IMG/VR virus record: IMGVR_UViG_3300013021_000009
Span: 1 to 23,147 of that record
Reading direction: 5' to 3' (one strand)
Source: a virus
Length of the DNA stretch: 23,147 nt
Numbering within the stretch: the stretch's first letter is position 1; each line of letters begins with the position of its first letter. Under the pieces are notes generated by a model that saw nothing but the letters and a program-made list of their open reading frames with translations, was not told the DNA's origin and made no database searches. Shown one piece after another: positions 5,640-13,338 of this stretch. A program made the translations under genes and the position numbers.

Positions 5640-6110
5640 TTACTCCTTTTTTTGATCTGAATTATTTGTACTATCTGGATATAATCCGGCTATAATTCTG
5701 TTAAGGTCTTCCTCTGGCATCTTTTCAAATTCATGCCCTAAAACCTGTTTATCTCTCCAAACATTCGGCTTTCTATTTTTCAGCCAAAAGATTTGCGCGG
5801 TGGTGTCCGGCACAACCTGTTTAACCGTCTCCTTTTCTTCAACCAGCTTGCCGTTTTTTTTCTTCTTTTCGGTTTCGGTGTACTCATACCCCAAAGCCCT
5901 TTTTAAAAGAGAATTTTCCACCTGTATGTCAACCGGGGCTTTCCCACGCTTCAGAGCCTCTTTAAATTCCGGGTATTGCTCCACATACTTGTAAAAGGTT
6001 CCATTGCTTACTCCCAGCCTTTTCCTTATTTGCTGGTCTGTTAGGCCCTCCCTTGCGTACCCTTCAGCGAGTAAAGGCCATGTTTGCGGATCGTACTTTG
6101 TTTTTGCCAT
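5640..6110 (-). CDS. terS: Terminase small subunit
   Basis: The protein has 156 residues from ATG 6110. Residues 18-45 form a helix-turn-helix (GLTDQQIRKRLGVSNGTFYK) of the kind small terminases use to recognise pac or cos DNA. Residues 52-75 are an oligomerisation-type helix containing the common ALKRGKAPVD pattern. Residues 102-121 hold PDTTAQIFWLKNRKPNVWRD, a strong small-terminase signature (P-x-x-x-A-x-x-FWLKNR-x-P-x-x-WRD). No large subunit (ATPase plus nuclease) is encoded here, so this protein would need to redirect another phage's TerL, as terS of packaging satellites does. TTGCACCC half-sites lie 24-43 bases upstream of the ATG, which suggests regulation separate from the tape measure. 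Confidence 0.8.
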   Translation of the reverse strand: MAKTKYDPQTWPLLAEGYAREGLTDQQIRKRLGVSNGTFYKYVEQYPEFKEALKRGKAPVDIQVENSLLKRALGYEYTETEKKKKNGKLVEEKETVKQVVPDTTAQIFWLKNRKPNVWRDKQVLGHEFEKMPEEDLNRIIAGLYPDSTNNSDQKKE

Positions 6111-6133
6111 TGTTCTCTTGTTTTTCGTTGTCA

Positions 6134-6153
6134 GGGTGCGTCTAAGGGTGCAA
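6134..6153 (-). repeat. Paired TTGCACCC-type sites in front of terS
   Basis: On the minus strand, TTGCACCC (6153-6146) is followed 12 bases later by the variant ACGCACCC (6141-6134), so the repeats stand one helical turn apart. The terS ATG is at 6110. No clear TAnnTTTG is visible upstream, so whether they lie at a promoter or in a leader is open. Confidence 0.55.
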
Positions 6154-6228
6154 CTCCTTTTGTTTGGTTTAATACTCTCAGTTTTTAAAGGGGCTTTGGC
6201 TTGTAGTTTATCGTCCCGTATGGATGAT

Positions 6229-6429
6229 TTAAACCTTTTCCGGCCTTAAAACTCGTTTTCTCATTATCGCTCTTCGCCTCATTTGCTCAATTTCCTTTTT
6301 CCGGTGCCGCTCCTGGTTGCGTTCAATGTATGCTTTACGCTCTTCGGAATGAATCCAGTTGTCTTTGAGCAACTGATAAAGGTCATCTCTAAGATGAACT
6401 GGAATAGCTTCAATAAAATCTGCTAACAT
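6229..6429 (-). CDS. Small basic hypothetical protein
   Basis: The protein has 66 residues from ATG 6429. After MLADFIEAIPVHLRDDLYQL it becomes very basic (HSEERKAYIERNQERHRKKE, then MRRRAIMRKRVLRPEKV), suggesting nucleic-acid binding or disorder. It lies 128 bases after the tape-measure stop and 118 bases before terS. The family is not recognised. Its position between tape measure and terminase has no counterpart in ordinary phage gene order. Confidence 0.5.
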   Translation of the reverse strand: MLADFIEAIPVHLRDDLYQLLKDNWIHSEERKAYIERNQERHRKKEIEQMRRRAIMRKRVLRPEKV

Positions 6430-6457
6430 GACTTTTAATTTTAAAGGGTTTGTGATT

Positions 6458-6483
6458 GGGAACAGGCGGCCAAGCCTGCTCCC
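6458..6483. other. Hairpin after the tape-measure gene
   Basis: GGGAACAGGC (6458-6467) pairs with GCCTGCTCCC (6474-6483) with one A-C mismatch. No T-tract follows on the minus strand; the plus-strand side has CTTTTGATT. It is an mRNA structure between tape measure and the 66-residue gene rather than a clear leftward terminator. Confidence 0.45.
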
Positions 6484-6557
6484 TTTTGATTAGAACATTT
6501 GCCGATACCTATTTTTCAAGCCGGGGCCGTCTCTAATGTGGTTCATTGCTTACCTGT

Positions 6558-9500
6558 TTAAAGTCCTTTAGCTTTTAAGGGGTCGGAATTTTTGTCGGAA
6601 TTTTTGTTTGACTTCAAAACGTTAAGTTTGTTATCAATGCTTTCCAGGTGCTTGTTGTACCGCGTATTCGCCGCAATCTCTGACTGGTACCGGATTGATT
6701 CATTCATTATCCGTAAACTTTCCGCCTGATTAATTCGGATAGCGTTCATTTGTCCGCCGATCAATGAGGCGGTTCCCTCTGAAACTCCCTTTACTGCACC
6801 TGTTAAAGGGTCTTCCGATGCGCTGCCGTCAAAGATTGAAAAACCCTCTTCCTTAGCTGCTTTTTGCGCTTCTTCGAGTAGCTTTTTTACATCACCAACC
6901 CTCACCGCAGCATCTTTGGTAAAGTCACCTATTAAGCCTAAAGCACTTTGATAGCCTCCACCAGCATAAGCCTGTTCAAAGTCTTCCCCAAATTGATTGA
7001 GCAAAGGCCCCATCACCTGGTTTACAACTTCCCCGGCAATCATATTCTCAAGAATCTCTTCCACGCTGTCTCCAAAGGCGGCGGCCGCGTCTGTTCCTTC
7101 CTCAAATGCTGTTACAAGTGCATTTTTCAAATCGTCTCCCATCATGCCAACCAACTCTTGGCTCACTTGCTTCATTTGCTGTTCAGCTTCTTCCATTTTG
7201 GTTTGCCAGTCAATGGTATTCTGAAGCAAATTTTCTGTTTCCTCATTAAGTAAACCTTGCTCAATAAGTGTATTGGCATAATCAATATCTAACTTTCCGG
7301 TTTCATCAGTTAACTTCTCGTGCTGGCTTAAAAGGTTAGCCATCACCTTTTCCTCTTTTTTACCGAAAAGACCGCCTAATATTGCGCCGGCTGGCCCCAA
7401 AGCCGCGCCCCCTGCAACCTTACTCCAATCTGTCACATCTTTTGTTCCTACCTGAACAGTTCCTTTTTCGCTAAGGTCGTTCATAGCCTCCTGGTAACCT
7501 TGTGTCGCATCTTTGTAAGCTTCGGCCGCATCCGACATTCGCCCGACATAATCTGTCAAAAAAATACTTTCGTTGAGTTCGGTTTGAAGTCTTAATTGTT
7601 CGTTGAGGCTTAAATTGTACTGATTCTGAAGTGCATTAACGGAATGATAAAAGGCCTCTTCAGCTGCTTTACGCTCTTTGGATGCGTTTATTAAGCTTAA
7701 TGTAAAATCAGTTAATCTTTGCGCACCCGCAGATGCGGCCCCTAAATAGTCACCCGATGCGGCCATTTTTGCCATATTCCCGGCACTCCCTACCGTGTCC
7801 GCAATGGTCATCATAACGTTGCCAAGTTCCGCATTAATACCTCCAACGGCTTTGGCAATATCCTGCATTATGTATGCTATTTGTATGGCATTTTGTCCGA
7901 ACTCATCCATCCTCTGGAGGTCTAAAGCTGACTGCAAAGCTTGCCCGGCTTCCTCCCATTTGCGTTTGTAAGCATCCAGATTGGCTAAATCTTTGGAGTC
8001 TGGGACGGCTGGTGTGCCAACTTTTGCCCAAGAGCTTTTTAGTTCGTCTGGAACAGCCTGCCTGGCATCAAGAGTTAATCCCTCAGCTGCGGCCATTTGG
8101 TAAATCGCCATTTTGGCCTGAACGTTATCAGCGTATGCCTCCAACTGTTTTAAAAGAAAATCTTCCAGGCTCTGTCCTTGGTCCAGTAATTGGGAGTTGT
8201 GTTCTTTTATGGCTGCAACATCTTCCTTCCTGGCTGTGCGCAAGGCCCCAAAATACTCTTCGTAAGCTTTCTTTTGCTCTGATAGTGATTTTTCAAAAGC
8301 TTTGACATCAAAAGGCCCGGTTTTTTCTCCTCCTCCATCTTCACTACCACCAGATATAATATCCTCAATCTGTTTGTTTATTGCCTCAATATCCTTTTTC
8401 GCCTTTTCATACCCTTCTTTAGTTTCTGGCAATTGCATTGTGATACTTCCAAAGGATTCGTATTTTGCCAATTCCTTTTGAAGTCCTCTTCTTTGCTTCA
8501 TAAGGGCCGCAACCTCTTTCCCATAATCAACAAGGTCTTTTTGATATTCCAGGTCTTCAAAAAGACGGTCGCGCCTTTCCTCAAGTCTCTTTTGTTGATT
8601 ATACCTTTCGTTTGAATTAATTTCCCCCTCCCTGTATTGCTGTTCAATATTTTGGGATTCCGTAAGGATGCCAGACAATTCATTTTCAAGAACCTTTAAT
8701 TTTATGGTTTTCTCAAGGCTTTTCCCATATTCATCAATGGTGCTTTGGAGCGTGGTGATTGAAGCGTGTTCCGCATCTATATTAGAAAGAAGGTCGGGGT
8801 ATTTTCTATTCAACTCCTCAACAAGTTCAACCCTCCTTTCACTTCCTGGCTTAGCTTCTGCCAATTTCCTTTTGTACATATCGAGCATTCTGTTTTCATG
8901 CTCCATTTTGGAATTAACTTCCCCCGTAACATCTGCCAATCTCTCAACCTCACTAGCTGCATCTTTGGTTTCGGTATTAAAAACAGCCAAATAAGTAACC
9001 AAACCAGCAACGGCGGCGGCCAATAAACCCCAGGGATTGGCTTTTGTTACCAAATTGAAGGCGGCCTGTGCATCCTTCGCGGTTCTGATCTGTTTTACCA
9101 GACTGCCCCAAACCTTTATGGATTCCAATATATTGCCTGACTGTCTGGCAATGGCTCCCAGTGCCAAAGCGGCCCGATAGGCTCCATAAGTGGCAATAAG
9201 AACTTTCAGGGTGTCAATGATAGTTTCATAATTCTCCACCAAGGTTTTCAAACCGCCAATTCCGGCGTAAATCATGCCTTCATTGCTTTCCCCAACTTCG
9301 TTAAGCATACGGTCCCACGCGTCCCCTAAATTGGAAACCTGACCAGTGAGTGAACCAGATTGCTTTTCCATTAGGTTGAAAAATTGGCCGCCCTCATTGG
9401 TCATGTTCTTAATTGCAGCTTGCAACTCTTCAAATCCAATTTGGCCCTGTTCGGCCATTTTGTAGATCTCTTTGTCAGTAGCTCCGACTACTTTTGCAAG

Positions 9501-10043
9501 CTCTGAAATTATAGGAATACCCCTTTCGGCAAACTGGTTTAACTCTTCGGCCTGCATCTTGCCCTTAGCTGAAACTTTACCGTAAGCTTGTATAAGGTCA
9601 GTAACCGGAACGGATGCACCGGCGGCAAGGTCACCCAAACGGCGTAAACTTTCGGTTACTTGGTCGGCTGGTTCTTTAAATGCCAGCAACCTCTTTGCAC
9701 CTTGCCCCAGCTCTGTTAATGAAAAGGGGGTTTTGGCTGCCATTTCTACAACCTCACTCATTAACCGGTCCGCTTTTTCTTTGCTCCCCAGCATCGTTTG
9801 CAACGCAATATCCAGCTGTTGAAACTCCCCCCGGACTTGGATAACCTGATCTAAAAATCCTTTTGCGGCTGTGATTGAAAAGTACCCGGCCATTGCCGCA
9901 CCGATTCTTTTAAAGGTACTATCAACCTGGTTCCCCTGATTTTTCACGTCCTTTGTGAATTTAGAGATTCGCTGGTTCATCTCTCTTATGTCTCTTTTTA
10001 CCTGCTCGCCGTCAATTTCAGCGTGCCATACCAAATTTCCCAT
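6558..10043 (-). CDS. Phage tail tape-measure protein
   Basis: The protein has 1161 residues from ATG 10043, by far the largest product of the element. The N-terminal region (about 70-240) carries the tape-measure signature: GEFQQLDIALQTMLGSKEKA, then MAAKTPFSLTELGQGAKRLL, DLIQAYGKVSAKGKMQAEEL and QFAERGIPIISELAKVVG. Residues about 280-360 contain hydrophobic helices (LIATYGAYRAALALGAI and GLLAAAVAGLVTYLAVF). Long coiled-coil stretches follow (about 370-650). A Gly/Ala-rich region (about 865-895) and another coiled region lead to a C-terminus rich in Asn, Lys and Ser. In Siphoviridae- or Myoviridae-like tails such a protein sets tail length and passes DNA into the host. No tube, chaperone, distal tail or baseplate gene is nearby, and it precedes rather than follows terS, which is an inverted order. 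It is intact, with no frameshift. Confidence 0.9.
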   Translation of the reverse strand: MGNLVWHAEIDGEQVKRDIREMNQRISKFTKDVKNQGNQVDSTFKRIGAAMAGYFSITAAKGFLDQVIQVRGEFQQLDIALQTMLGSKEKADRLMSEVVEMAAKTPFSLTELGQGAKRLLAFKEPADQVTESLRRLGDLAAGASVPVTDLIQAYGKVSAKGKMQAEELNQFAERGIPIISELAKVVGATDKEIYKMAEQGQIGFEELQAAIKNMTNEGGQFFNLMEKQSGSLTGQVSNLGDAWDRMLNEVGESNEGMIYAGIGGLKTLVENYETIIDTLKVLIATYGAYRAALALGAIARQSGNILESIKVWGSLVKQIRTAKDAQAAFNLVTKANPWGLLAAAVAGLVTYLAVFNTETKDAASEVERLADVTGEVNSKMEHENRMLDMYKRKLAEAKPGSERRVELVEELNRKYPDLLSNIDAEHASITTLQSTIDEYGKSLEKTIKLKVLENELSGILTESQNIEQQYREGEINSNERYNQQKRLEERRDRLFEDLEYQKDLVDYGKEVAALMKQRRGLQKELAKYESFGSITMQLPETKEGYEKAKKDIEAINKQIEDIISGGSEDGGGEKTGPFDVKAFEKSLSEQKKAYEEYFGALRTARKEDVAAIKEHNSQLLDQGQSLEDFLLKQLEAYADNVQAKMAIYQMAAAEGLTLDARQAVPDELKSSWAKVGTPAVPDSKDLANLDAYKRKWEEAGQALQSALDLQRMDEFGQNAIQIAYIMQDIAKAVGGINAELGNVMMTIADTVGSAGNMAKMAASGDYLGAASAGAQRLTDFTLSLINASKERKAAEEAFYHSVNALQNQYNLSLNEQLRLQTELNESIFLTDYVGRMSDAAEAYKDATQGYQEAMNDLSEKGTVQVGTKDVTDWSKVAGGAALGPAGAILGGLFGKKEEKVMANLLSQHEKLTDETGKLDIDYANTLIEQGLLNEETENLLQNTIDWQTKMEEAEQQMKQVSQELVGMMGDDLKNALVTAFEEGTDAAAAFGDSVEEILENMIAGEVVNQVMGPLLNQFGEDFEQAYAGGGYQSALGLIGDFTKDAAVRVGDVKKLLEEAQKAAKEEGFSIFDGSASEDPLTGAVKGVSEGTASLIGGQMNAIRINQAESLRIMNESIRYQSEIAANTRYNKHLESIDNKLNVLKSNKNSDKNSDPLKAKGL

Positions 10044-10058
10044 GTTTTTTTAGTTTAG

Positions 10059-10325
10059 TTAGTTATTACTTGGTAACGGCAGATCCACCCATGAAGGCAC
10101 ATCTGAAAGGGTTTGTAACATCTCTTGAAAAAAGATTATATCGTGTTCAATCTGCTTTATGCGGATTCTGTTTTTATCTCTATTGAGTAAAAGCATTGAA
10201 ACCTCATGTGCCTTTTCCTGAATGACCTTTTCAATATTTATTATTCTCAGATTCCTTCTCACTTCATTCAGGTAGTTAAAATTCCCAGTAATCAGCTGGC
10301 CGGGTTTTATTGTTGGATTTTTCAT
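10059..10325 (-). CDS. Small hypothetical protein, first gene of the tape-measure operon
   Basis: The protein has 88 residues from ATG 10325. A longer reading from TTG 10358 would translate through the TTGCACCC sites and is rejected. It begins MKNPTIKPGQLITGNFNYLN and is helical in the middle (RDKNRIRIKQIEHDIIFF). Fifteen bases separate its stop from the tape-measure ATG, so it is the first gene of that transcription unit. In tailed phages the gene just before tape measure is often a tail-assembly chaperone, but size and position are the only support for that here. Confidence 0.55.
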   Translation of the reverse strand: MKNPTIKPGQLITGNFNYLNEVRRNLRIINIEKVIQEKAHEVSMLLLNRDKNRIRIKQIEHDIIFFQEMLQTLSDVPSWVDLPLPSNN

Positions 10326-10339
10326 TTTTTTCGGTTTTC

Positions 10340-10370
10340 GGGTGCAAATAGGGTGCAACTTTCAAAATTA
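10340..10370 (-). promoter_or_regulatory. Tape-measure operon promoter with two TTGCACCC sites at the start point
   Basis: On the minus strand TAATTTTG (10370-10363) fits the TAnnTTTG box. It is followed by TTGCACCC at 10358-10351 and 10347-10340, 11 bases apart. The first copy sits on the predicted start site, a classic repressor position. The nearest -33 TTG (10396-10394) has a 23-base spacer, a little long. The ATG at 10325 follows. Confidence 0.6.
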
Positions 10371-10447
10371 TATTATTAACTTACTCTGTCTTTCAATTAC
10401 TTAACCTGTTTTTATTTCATCCTTAGCAGACTTGAACCCTGTTTTTT

Positions 10448-10475
10448 GCCCCGGAATTGGCTATAATTCCGGGGC
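10448..10475. other. 11-bp perfect GC-rich hairpin between two small genes
   Basis: GCCCCGGAATT (10448-10458) pairs with AATTCCGGGGC (10465-10475), loop GGCTAT. It stands just past the end of the 77-residue gene (10483). On the minus strand it is followed by AAAAAAC, not T, so it is not a standard leftward terminator. Its role is unclear; it may block or shield RNA. It lies upstream of the tape-measure promoter. Confidence 0.6.
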
Positions 10476-10482
10476 GGGTTTT

Positions 10483-10716
10483 CTATCCTTCAACCTCTTT
10501 GATAATGGCCTTTAAGCCTTTTACCATTTGCTTAGCTTCTTTAATGGATATGGAGGTTACAATCTCTTTTGTCTCGTCCAAGTCGGAGACCACGAATGTG
10601 ATATCAGGTTTTTGAGGGATCCCATCCAGGTAAGGGGTTGTTTTCTGAAAGGTCATTTCCACGTCCATTGTGTTTTCTGGTTGGTAAACCGTGTGTTTTG
10701 ATTTGTGCTTTTTCAT
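10483..10716 (-). CDS. Small hypothetical protein after the helicase gene
   Basis: The protein has 77 residues from ATG 10716. It starts MKKHKSKHTVYQPENTMDVE; the second half (TFVVSDLDETKEIVTSISIK, then KQMVKGLKAIIKEVEG) looks like an alternating strand-helix fold. It follows the helicase stop by 69 bases and ends before a strong hairpin, so it probably closes the replication operon. The family is not recognised. Confidence 0.55.
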   Translation of the reverse strand: MKKHKSKHTVYQPENTMDVEMTFQKTTPYLDGIPQKPDITFVVSDLDETKEIVTSISIKEAKQMVKGLKAIIKEVEG

Positions 10717-10785
10717 TGCTTTTGATTTATTTGGTTAAAAATTGATTGAATTCTGTTTTTTAGGCCTCCACATTCTCCACGTTGT

Positions 10786-12105
10786 TTAATATGGTGCGGC
10801 CCCATCAGGTGTATGGATTATGTCATAAAATTTCGTTATTGTCTCATTGTGTTTAGTCACCGCGCCCCCGATTTTACCATCCCGATTTTTTGCGAAATAG
10901 AAATATGCTTTGCCCTTTTCGTCTATTGCTTTGGAATCGTAATAAATGGGTCGATGTGGAAAGACCACGATATCTGCATCCTGCTCAATAGCCCCGGATT
11001 CGCGAAGGTCTGAGAGTATGGGTTTTTTATCAGGTCTGTTTTCAGGCCCCCTGTTCAACTGTGAGAGCAAAAACACCGGCAAATCAAACTCCTTTGCAAT
11101 GCCTTTCATGGTTTTGGATATTTCAGCCACTTGTTGTTCTCTGGGAAGGCTCCTGTCTCCTTTCATTAACCCCAAATAATCCACAACGATTGCTTTAATG
11201 CCGTGCTGCTTTTTGTAGATTTTCGCTTTGGCTTTAACGTGTCCGAGAGATACGGCCGGTGTGTCATCAATGTAAAGTCCCAAATCCTGAACGTGTGAAA
11301 CAGCTTCATCCAAAACGCCCCATTGATTGGCGGTCAATCGGTCAAGGTCATAACCCGAAAGGCCCGATTCCCTTTGTAAAACCCTTGTGGTAAGTTTGCG
11401 GGCTGTCATTTCCAACGAAAAGAAAAGAACCGGGCCGGCCGTGCTGGCAATGTGTATCGCTTCATGAAGTGCAAACGCTGTTTTTCCCATAGATGGCCGG
11501 GCAGCAATTATTATCAAAAGACCGTTTTCCCAAACTGGCACAAATTGCCGGATAGCTGCTAAAGAGGGTTTAACTCCATATTGTGGCGTATTTTCGCTTT
11601 GTTGGCGGTCTCTTATACTTTCGATTGTATCGGCCACATTCTTTTTAAAATCTTTAATCTGCGATCTGTTTTCCACCTCATCCGTCACACGGTCAACCAA
11701 TCGGGTAGCTCTATCAATGAAATAATCCAAATCATTACTGGGGTCCGTTCCCAATTTATCCAAGCGTCTTATTTCAGTTACTAATGTGCGGCGTATGGAA
11801 TATTCTTTGATGATTCGGGCGTGATACTCAATATGTGCGGCGGCTGCTACGTCTGCCATTAAGCCGGTAACCTCAAAAGCTGACATCTGGCTTTGCTGCT
11901 TTTTGAGTTGAAAGATGACCGATGCAATATCTATCGGGGTGTTTTCTTTAAAAAGGTTTTGAATAGCCTCGTAAACCTCTGAATGCTCCTTTTGGTAAAA
12001 ATCTGATGCACTCAGTATGTCAGTGACTTTCAGGTAAGCGTCTGGCTCAATTATGAGCTGACCTAATACTTTTCTTTCGGTTTCTATGTCGTGTAGGTTT
12101 TCCAT
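10786..12105 (-). CDS. dnaB: Replicative DNA helicase, DnaB family
   Basis: The protein has 439 residues from ATG 12105, close to the usual DnaB length (about 450-470). The N-terminal domain (1-110) has the DnaB start ETERKVLGQLIIEPDAY and KEHSEVYEAIQNLF. The RecA-like domain has Walker A ARPSMGKTAFAL (202-213), Walker B AIVVDYLGLM (305-314) and the downstream LSQLNRGPENRPDKKPILSD and DLRESGAIEQDADIV, all conserved in DnaB. It unwinds DNA ahead of the fork as a hexamer. It follows the initiator gene by nine bases, matching the O-then-helicase modules of many temperate phages and satellites. Having its own helicase lets the element replicate outside the host's DnaA-DnaC control. Confidence 0.93.
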   Translation of the reverse strand: MENLHDIETERKVLGQLIIEPDAYLKVTDILSASDFYQKEHSEVYEAIQNLFKENTPIDIASVIFQLKKQQSQMSAFEVTGLMADVAAAAHIEYHARIIKEYSIRRTLVTEIRRLDKLGTDPSNDLDYFIDRATRLVDRVTDEVENRSQIKDFKKNVADTIESIRDRQQSENTPQYGVKPSLAAIRQFVPVWENGLLIIIAARPSMGKTAFALHEAIHIASTAGPVLFFSLEMTARKLTTRVLQRESGLSGYDLDRLTANQWGVLDEAVSHVQDLGLYIDDTPAVSLGHVKAKAKIYKKQHGIKAIVVDYLGLMKGDRSLPREQQVAEISKTMKGIAKEFDLPVFLLSQLNRGPENRPDKKPILSDLRESGAIEQDADIVVFPHRPIYYDSKAIDEKGKAYFYFAKNRDGKIGGAVTKHNETITKFYDIIHTPDGAAPY

Positions 12106-12114
12106 TGTCTATGT

Positions 12115-12795
12115 CTATGCGGGTGAATATTCCAAATAGTTAATGTCTGCTTTCTCCTGTTCGGTGGATGAGGTAATAATCTCATCGTTCCATGATTCAC
12201 CGTTAAGGTAAGTAAGCGGGTTTTTTCTGTATTGCTTATCAGGTGTTGATGTGATATAAGCCGGTAACGTCTGAAAGATTTTTTCTTTATCTGACTGGCT
12301 TAGTCTCTTCCACTTTGCAAAACATTTTTTTCGATCCTTCTTTTTGTCGTATTGCGTCCAAAACTTCTCAAAATCGCGTGTTAATACTTCTTTACCTTCT
12401 TTACCTTCTTTAGTAGTGGTCGTTTGTTGGTCGTTTGTTGGCTCTTTTGCTGGTCGTTTTGCTGGTCGCTTGGCTTCTCCTTCGCTCTGGTAATCTTCCC
12501 ATTTACAAATAGTTACAACGCTAAATTTGTTGGTCGTTTTGATGGCTATTTCGTTGGTCGATTTTAAGCGATTTAATGAAGTGCGAATTTGTCGTTCTGA
12601 TAACTTCAATTCTTTGGCTAATCTCTTCCTCCCGGTTATTAACTGTCCGGGCTGCAACGCGATACCCTGCCAACTATTTGCTTCAAAACTCGCATTTAGC
12701 AAAAGGTGTATAAACACTCTAAAGGTGTTGGCGTCATCGTACCACTCCCATTCTGTGAGTTTTCTGAAAAGTTTTATGTAACCTCCGTTTTTCAA
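12115..12795 (-). CDS. Replication initiator, phage O / DnaD-like
   Basis: The protein has 226 residues from TTG 12795; no ATG fits and the first residues (MKNGGYIKLFRKLTEWEWYD) match the conserved N-terminus of such proteins. Residues 1-95 form a winged helix (RLAKELKLSERQIRTSLNRL, then TNKFSVVTICKWEDYQ). Residues 100-135 are a low-complexity linker (AKRPAKRPAKEPTNDQQTTT). Residues 135-205 hold a domain starting FEKFWTQYDKKKDRKKCFAK and ending YRKNPLTYLNGESWNDE, common in phage replication proteins near helicase genes, which suggests helicase contact. The DNA of the linker carries the iteron-like repeats (12417-12563), like lambda ori within gene O. It lies 10 bases after the 70-residue gene and 9 before the helicase. 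Confidence 0.75.
   Translation of the reverse strand: MKNGGYIKLFRKLTEWEWYDDANTFRVFIHLLLNASFEANSWQGIALQPGQLITGRKRLAKELKLSERQIRTSLNRLKSTNEIAIKTTNKFSVVTICKWEDYQSEGEAKRPAKRPAKEPTNDQQTTTTKEGKEGKEVLTRDFEKFWTQYDKKKDRKKCFAKWKRLSQSDKEKIFQTLPAYITSTPDKQYRKNPLTYLNGESWNDEIITSSTEQEKADINYLEYSPA
12417..12563. repeat. Iteron-like repeats inside the initiator gene (candidate origin)
   Basis: Seven copies of TGGTCGTTT or close variants start at 12417, 12428, 12439 (TGGCTCTTT), 12451, 12463 (TGGTCGCTT), 12531 and 12555 (TGGTCGATT). Spacings are 11, 11, 12, 12, 68 and 24, near whole helical turns. Read on the coding strand the copies fall in all three codon phases (phase 0: 3, 4, 5; phase 1: 1, 6, 7; phase 2: 2), so the protein alone does not explain their conservation. 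Lambda's origin has the same layout inside gene O. Confidence 0.65.
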
Positions 12796-12805
12796 TTCAA
12801 AGCGT

Positions 12806-13018
12806 TTAGTAGATTACAAGTTTTTCAAGTTCTTTCGTTAGCCGGAAAGGGCTTCTCTGCCATTGCTTAAGAAGTTCTTCAGCTCTTTTCCGGTCGGGGG
12901 TAATGGTGCCGGGTAGTATATGATATCCAAGTGCTACCCCCCTGGTAGCGGTATCAATCTCCATTACATGATTGATTAGTCCGGCGTCAACGGTTGCAGC
13001 CACACAATAGTATATCAT
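12806..13018 (-). CDS. Small hypothetical protein of the replication operon
   Basis: The protein has 70 residues from ATG 13018, whose ATGA overlaps the previous stop by four bases, a coupling signal. It starts MIYYCVAATVDAGLINHVME and ends PFRLTKELEKLVIY. A GGAGG ribosome site (complement of 13024-13028) lies just ahead, one of the few clear ones in the window. No family is recognised; conserved position between a winged-helix gene and the initiator suggests a replication role, untested. Confidence 0.6.
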   Translation of the reverse strand: MIYYCVAATVDAGLINHVMEIDTATRGVALGYHILPGTITPDRKRAEELLKQWQRSPFRLTKELEKLVIY

Positions 13019-13338
13019 TGTGCACCTCCTTTCTTCCTGATCGGTGCTGAATGGATGAAATAAACTTTCATGCGGGTATTATCGCCCAAATGCAGCCAGT
13101 AGTCAGAGACTGGAACACCCCCGGCTCTTAAATAGCGAATATGCGACCTCGGATCAGATACACCAGTTTCCCTTACCAGTTCGGCAGTAGTGTATTGTCC
13201 GGTAAGTAGTACGGAATGGATTGATTGAGTGGCTGGCCCGAAGTCGGAAAGATTGATTATCTTTGTCCCATTGATTCCCCCTTTCGATTCTGCCCCTTTT
13301 ACCGTCCCCACGGTTTCGGGGCTTTTTTTATGCTTCAT
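13015..13338 (-). CDS. Phage-type winged-helix DNA-binding protein
   Basis: The protein has 107 residues from ATG 13338, overlapping the upstream gene by 11 bases and preceded by GGGAGG. Residues 1-30 are disordered. Residues 35-100 show a winged helix: QSIHSVLLTGQYTTAELVRE, GVSDPRSHIRYLRAGGVPVS and the wing DYWLHLGDNTRMKVYFIH. This SDPRSHIRYLR-x-x-G pattern is seen in small Bacteroidota phage and mobile-element proteins placed next to replication genes. It may help open the origin or regulate the operon. It ends with the overlapping ATGA of the 70-residue gene. Confidence 0.65.
   Translation of the reverse strand: MKHKKSPETVGTVKGAESKGGINGTKIINLSDFGPATQSIHSVLLTGQYTTAELVRETGVSDPRSHIRYLRAGGVPVSDYWLHLGDNTRMKVYFIHSAPIRKKGGAQ

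Noticed and set aside
10326-10358. TTG-started extension of the 88-residue protein
   Set aside because: It would translate the two TTGCACCC sites at the predicted transcription start; ATG 10325 is the natural start.
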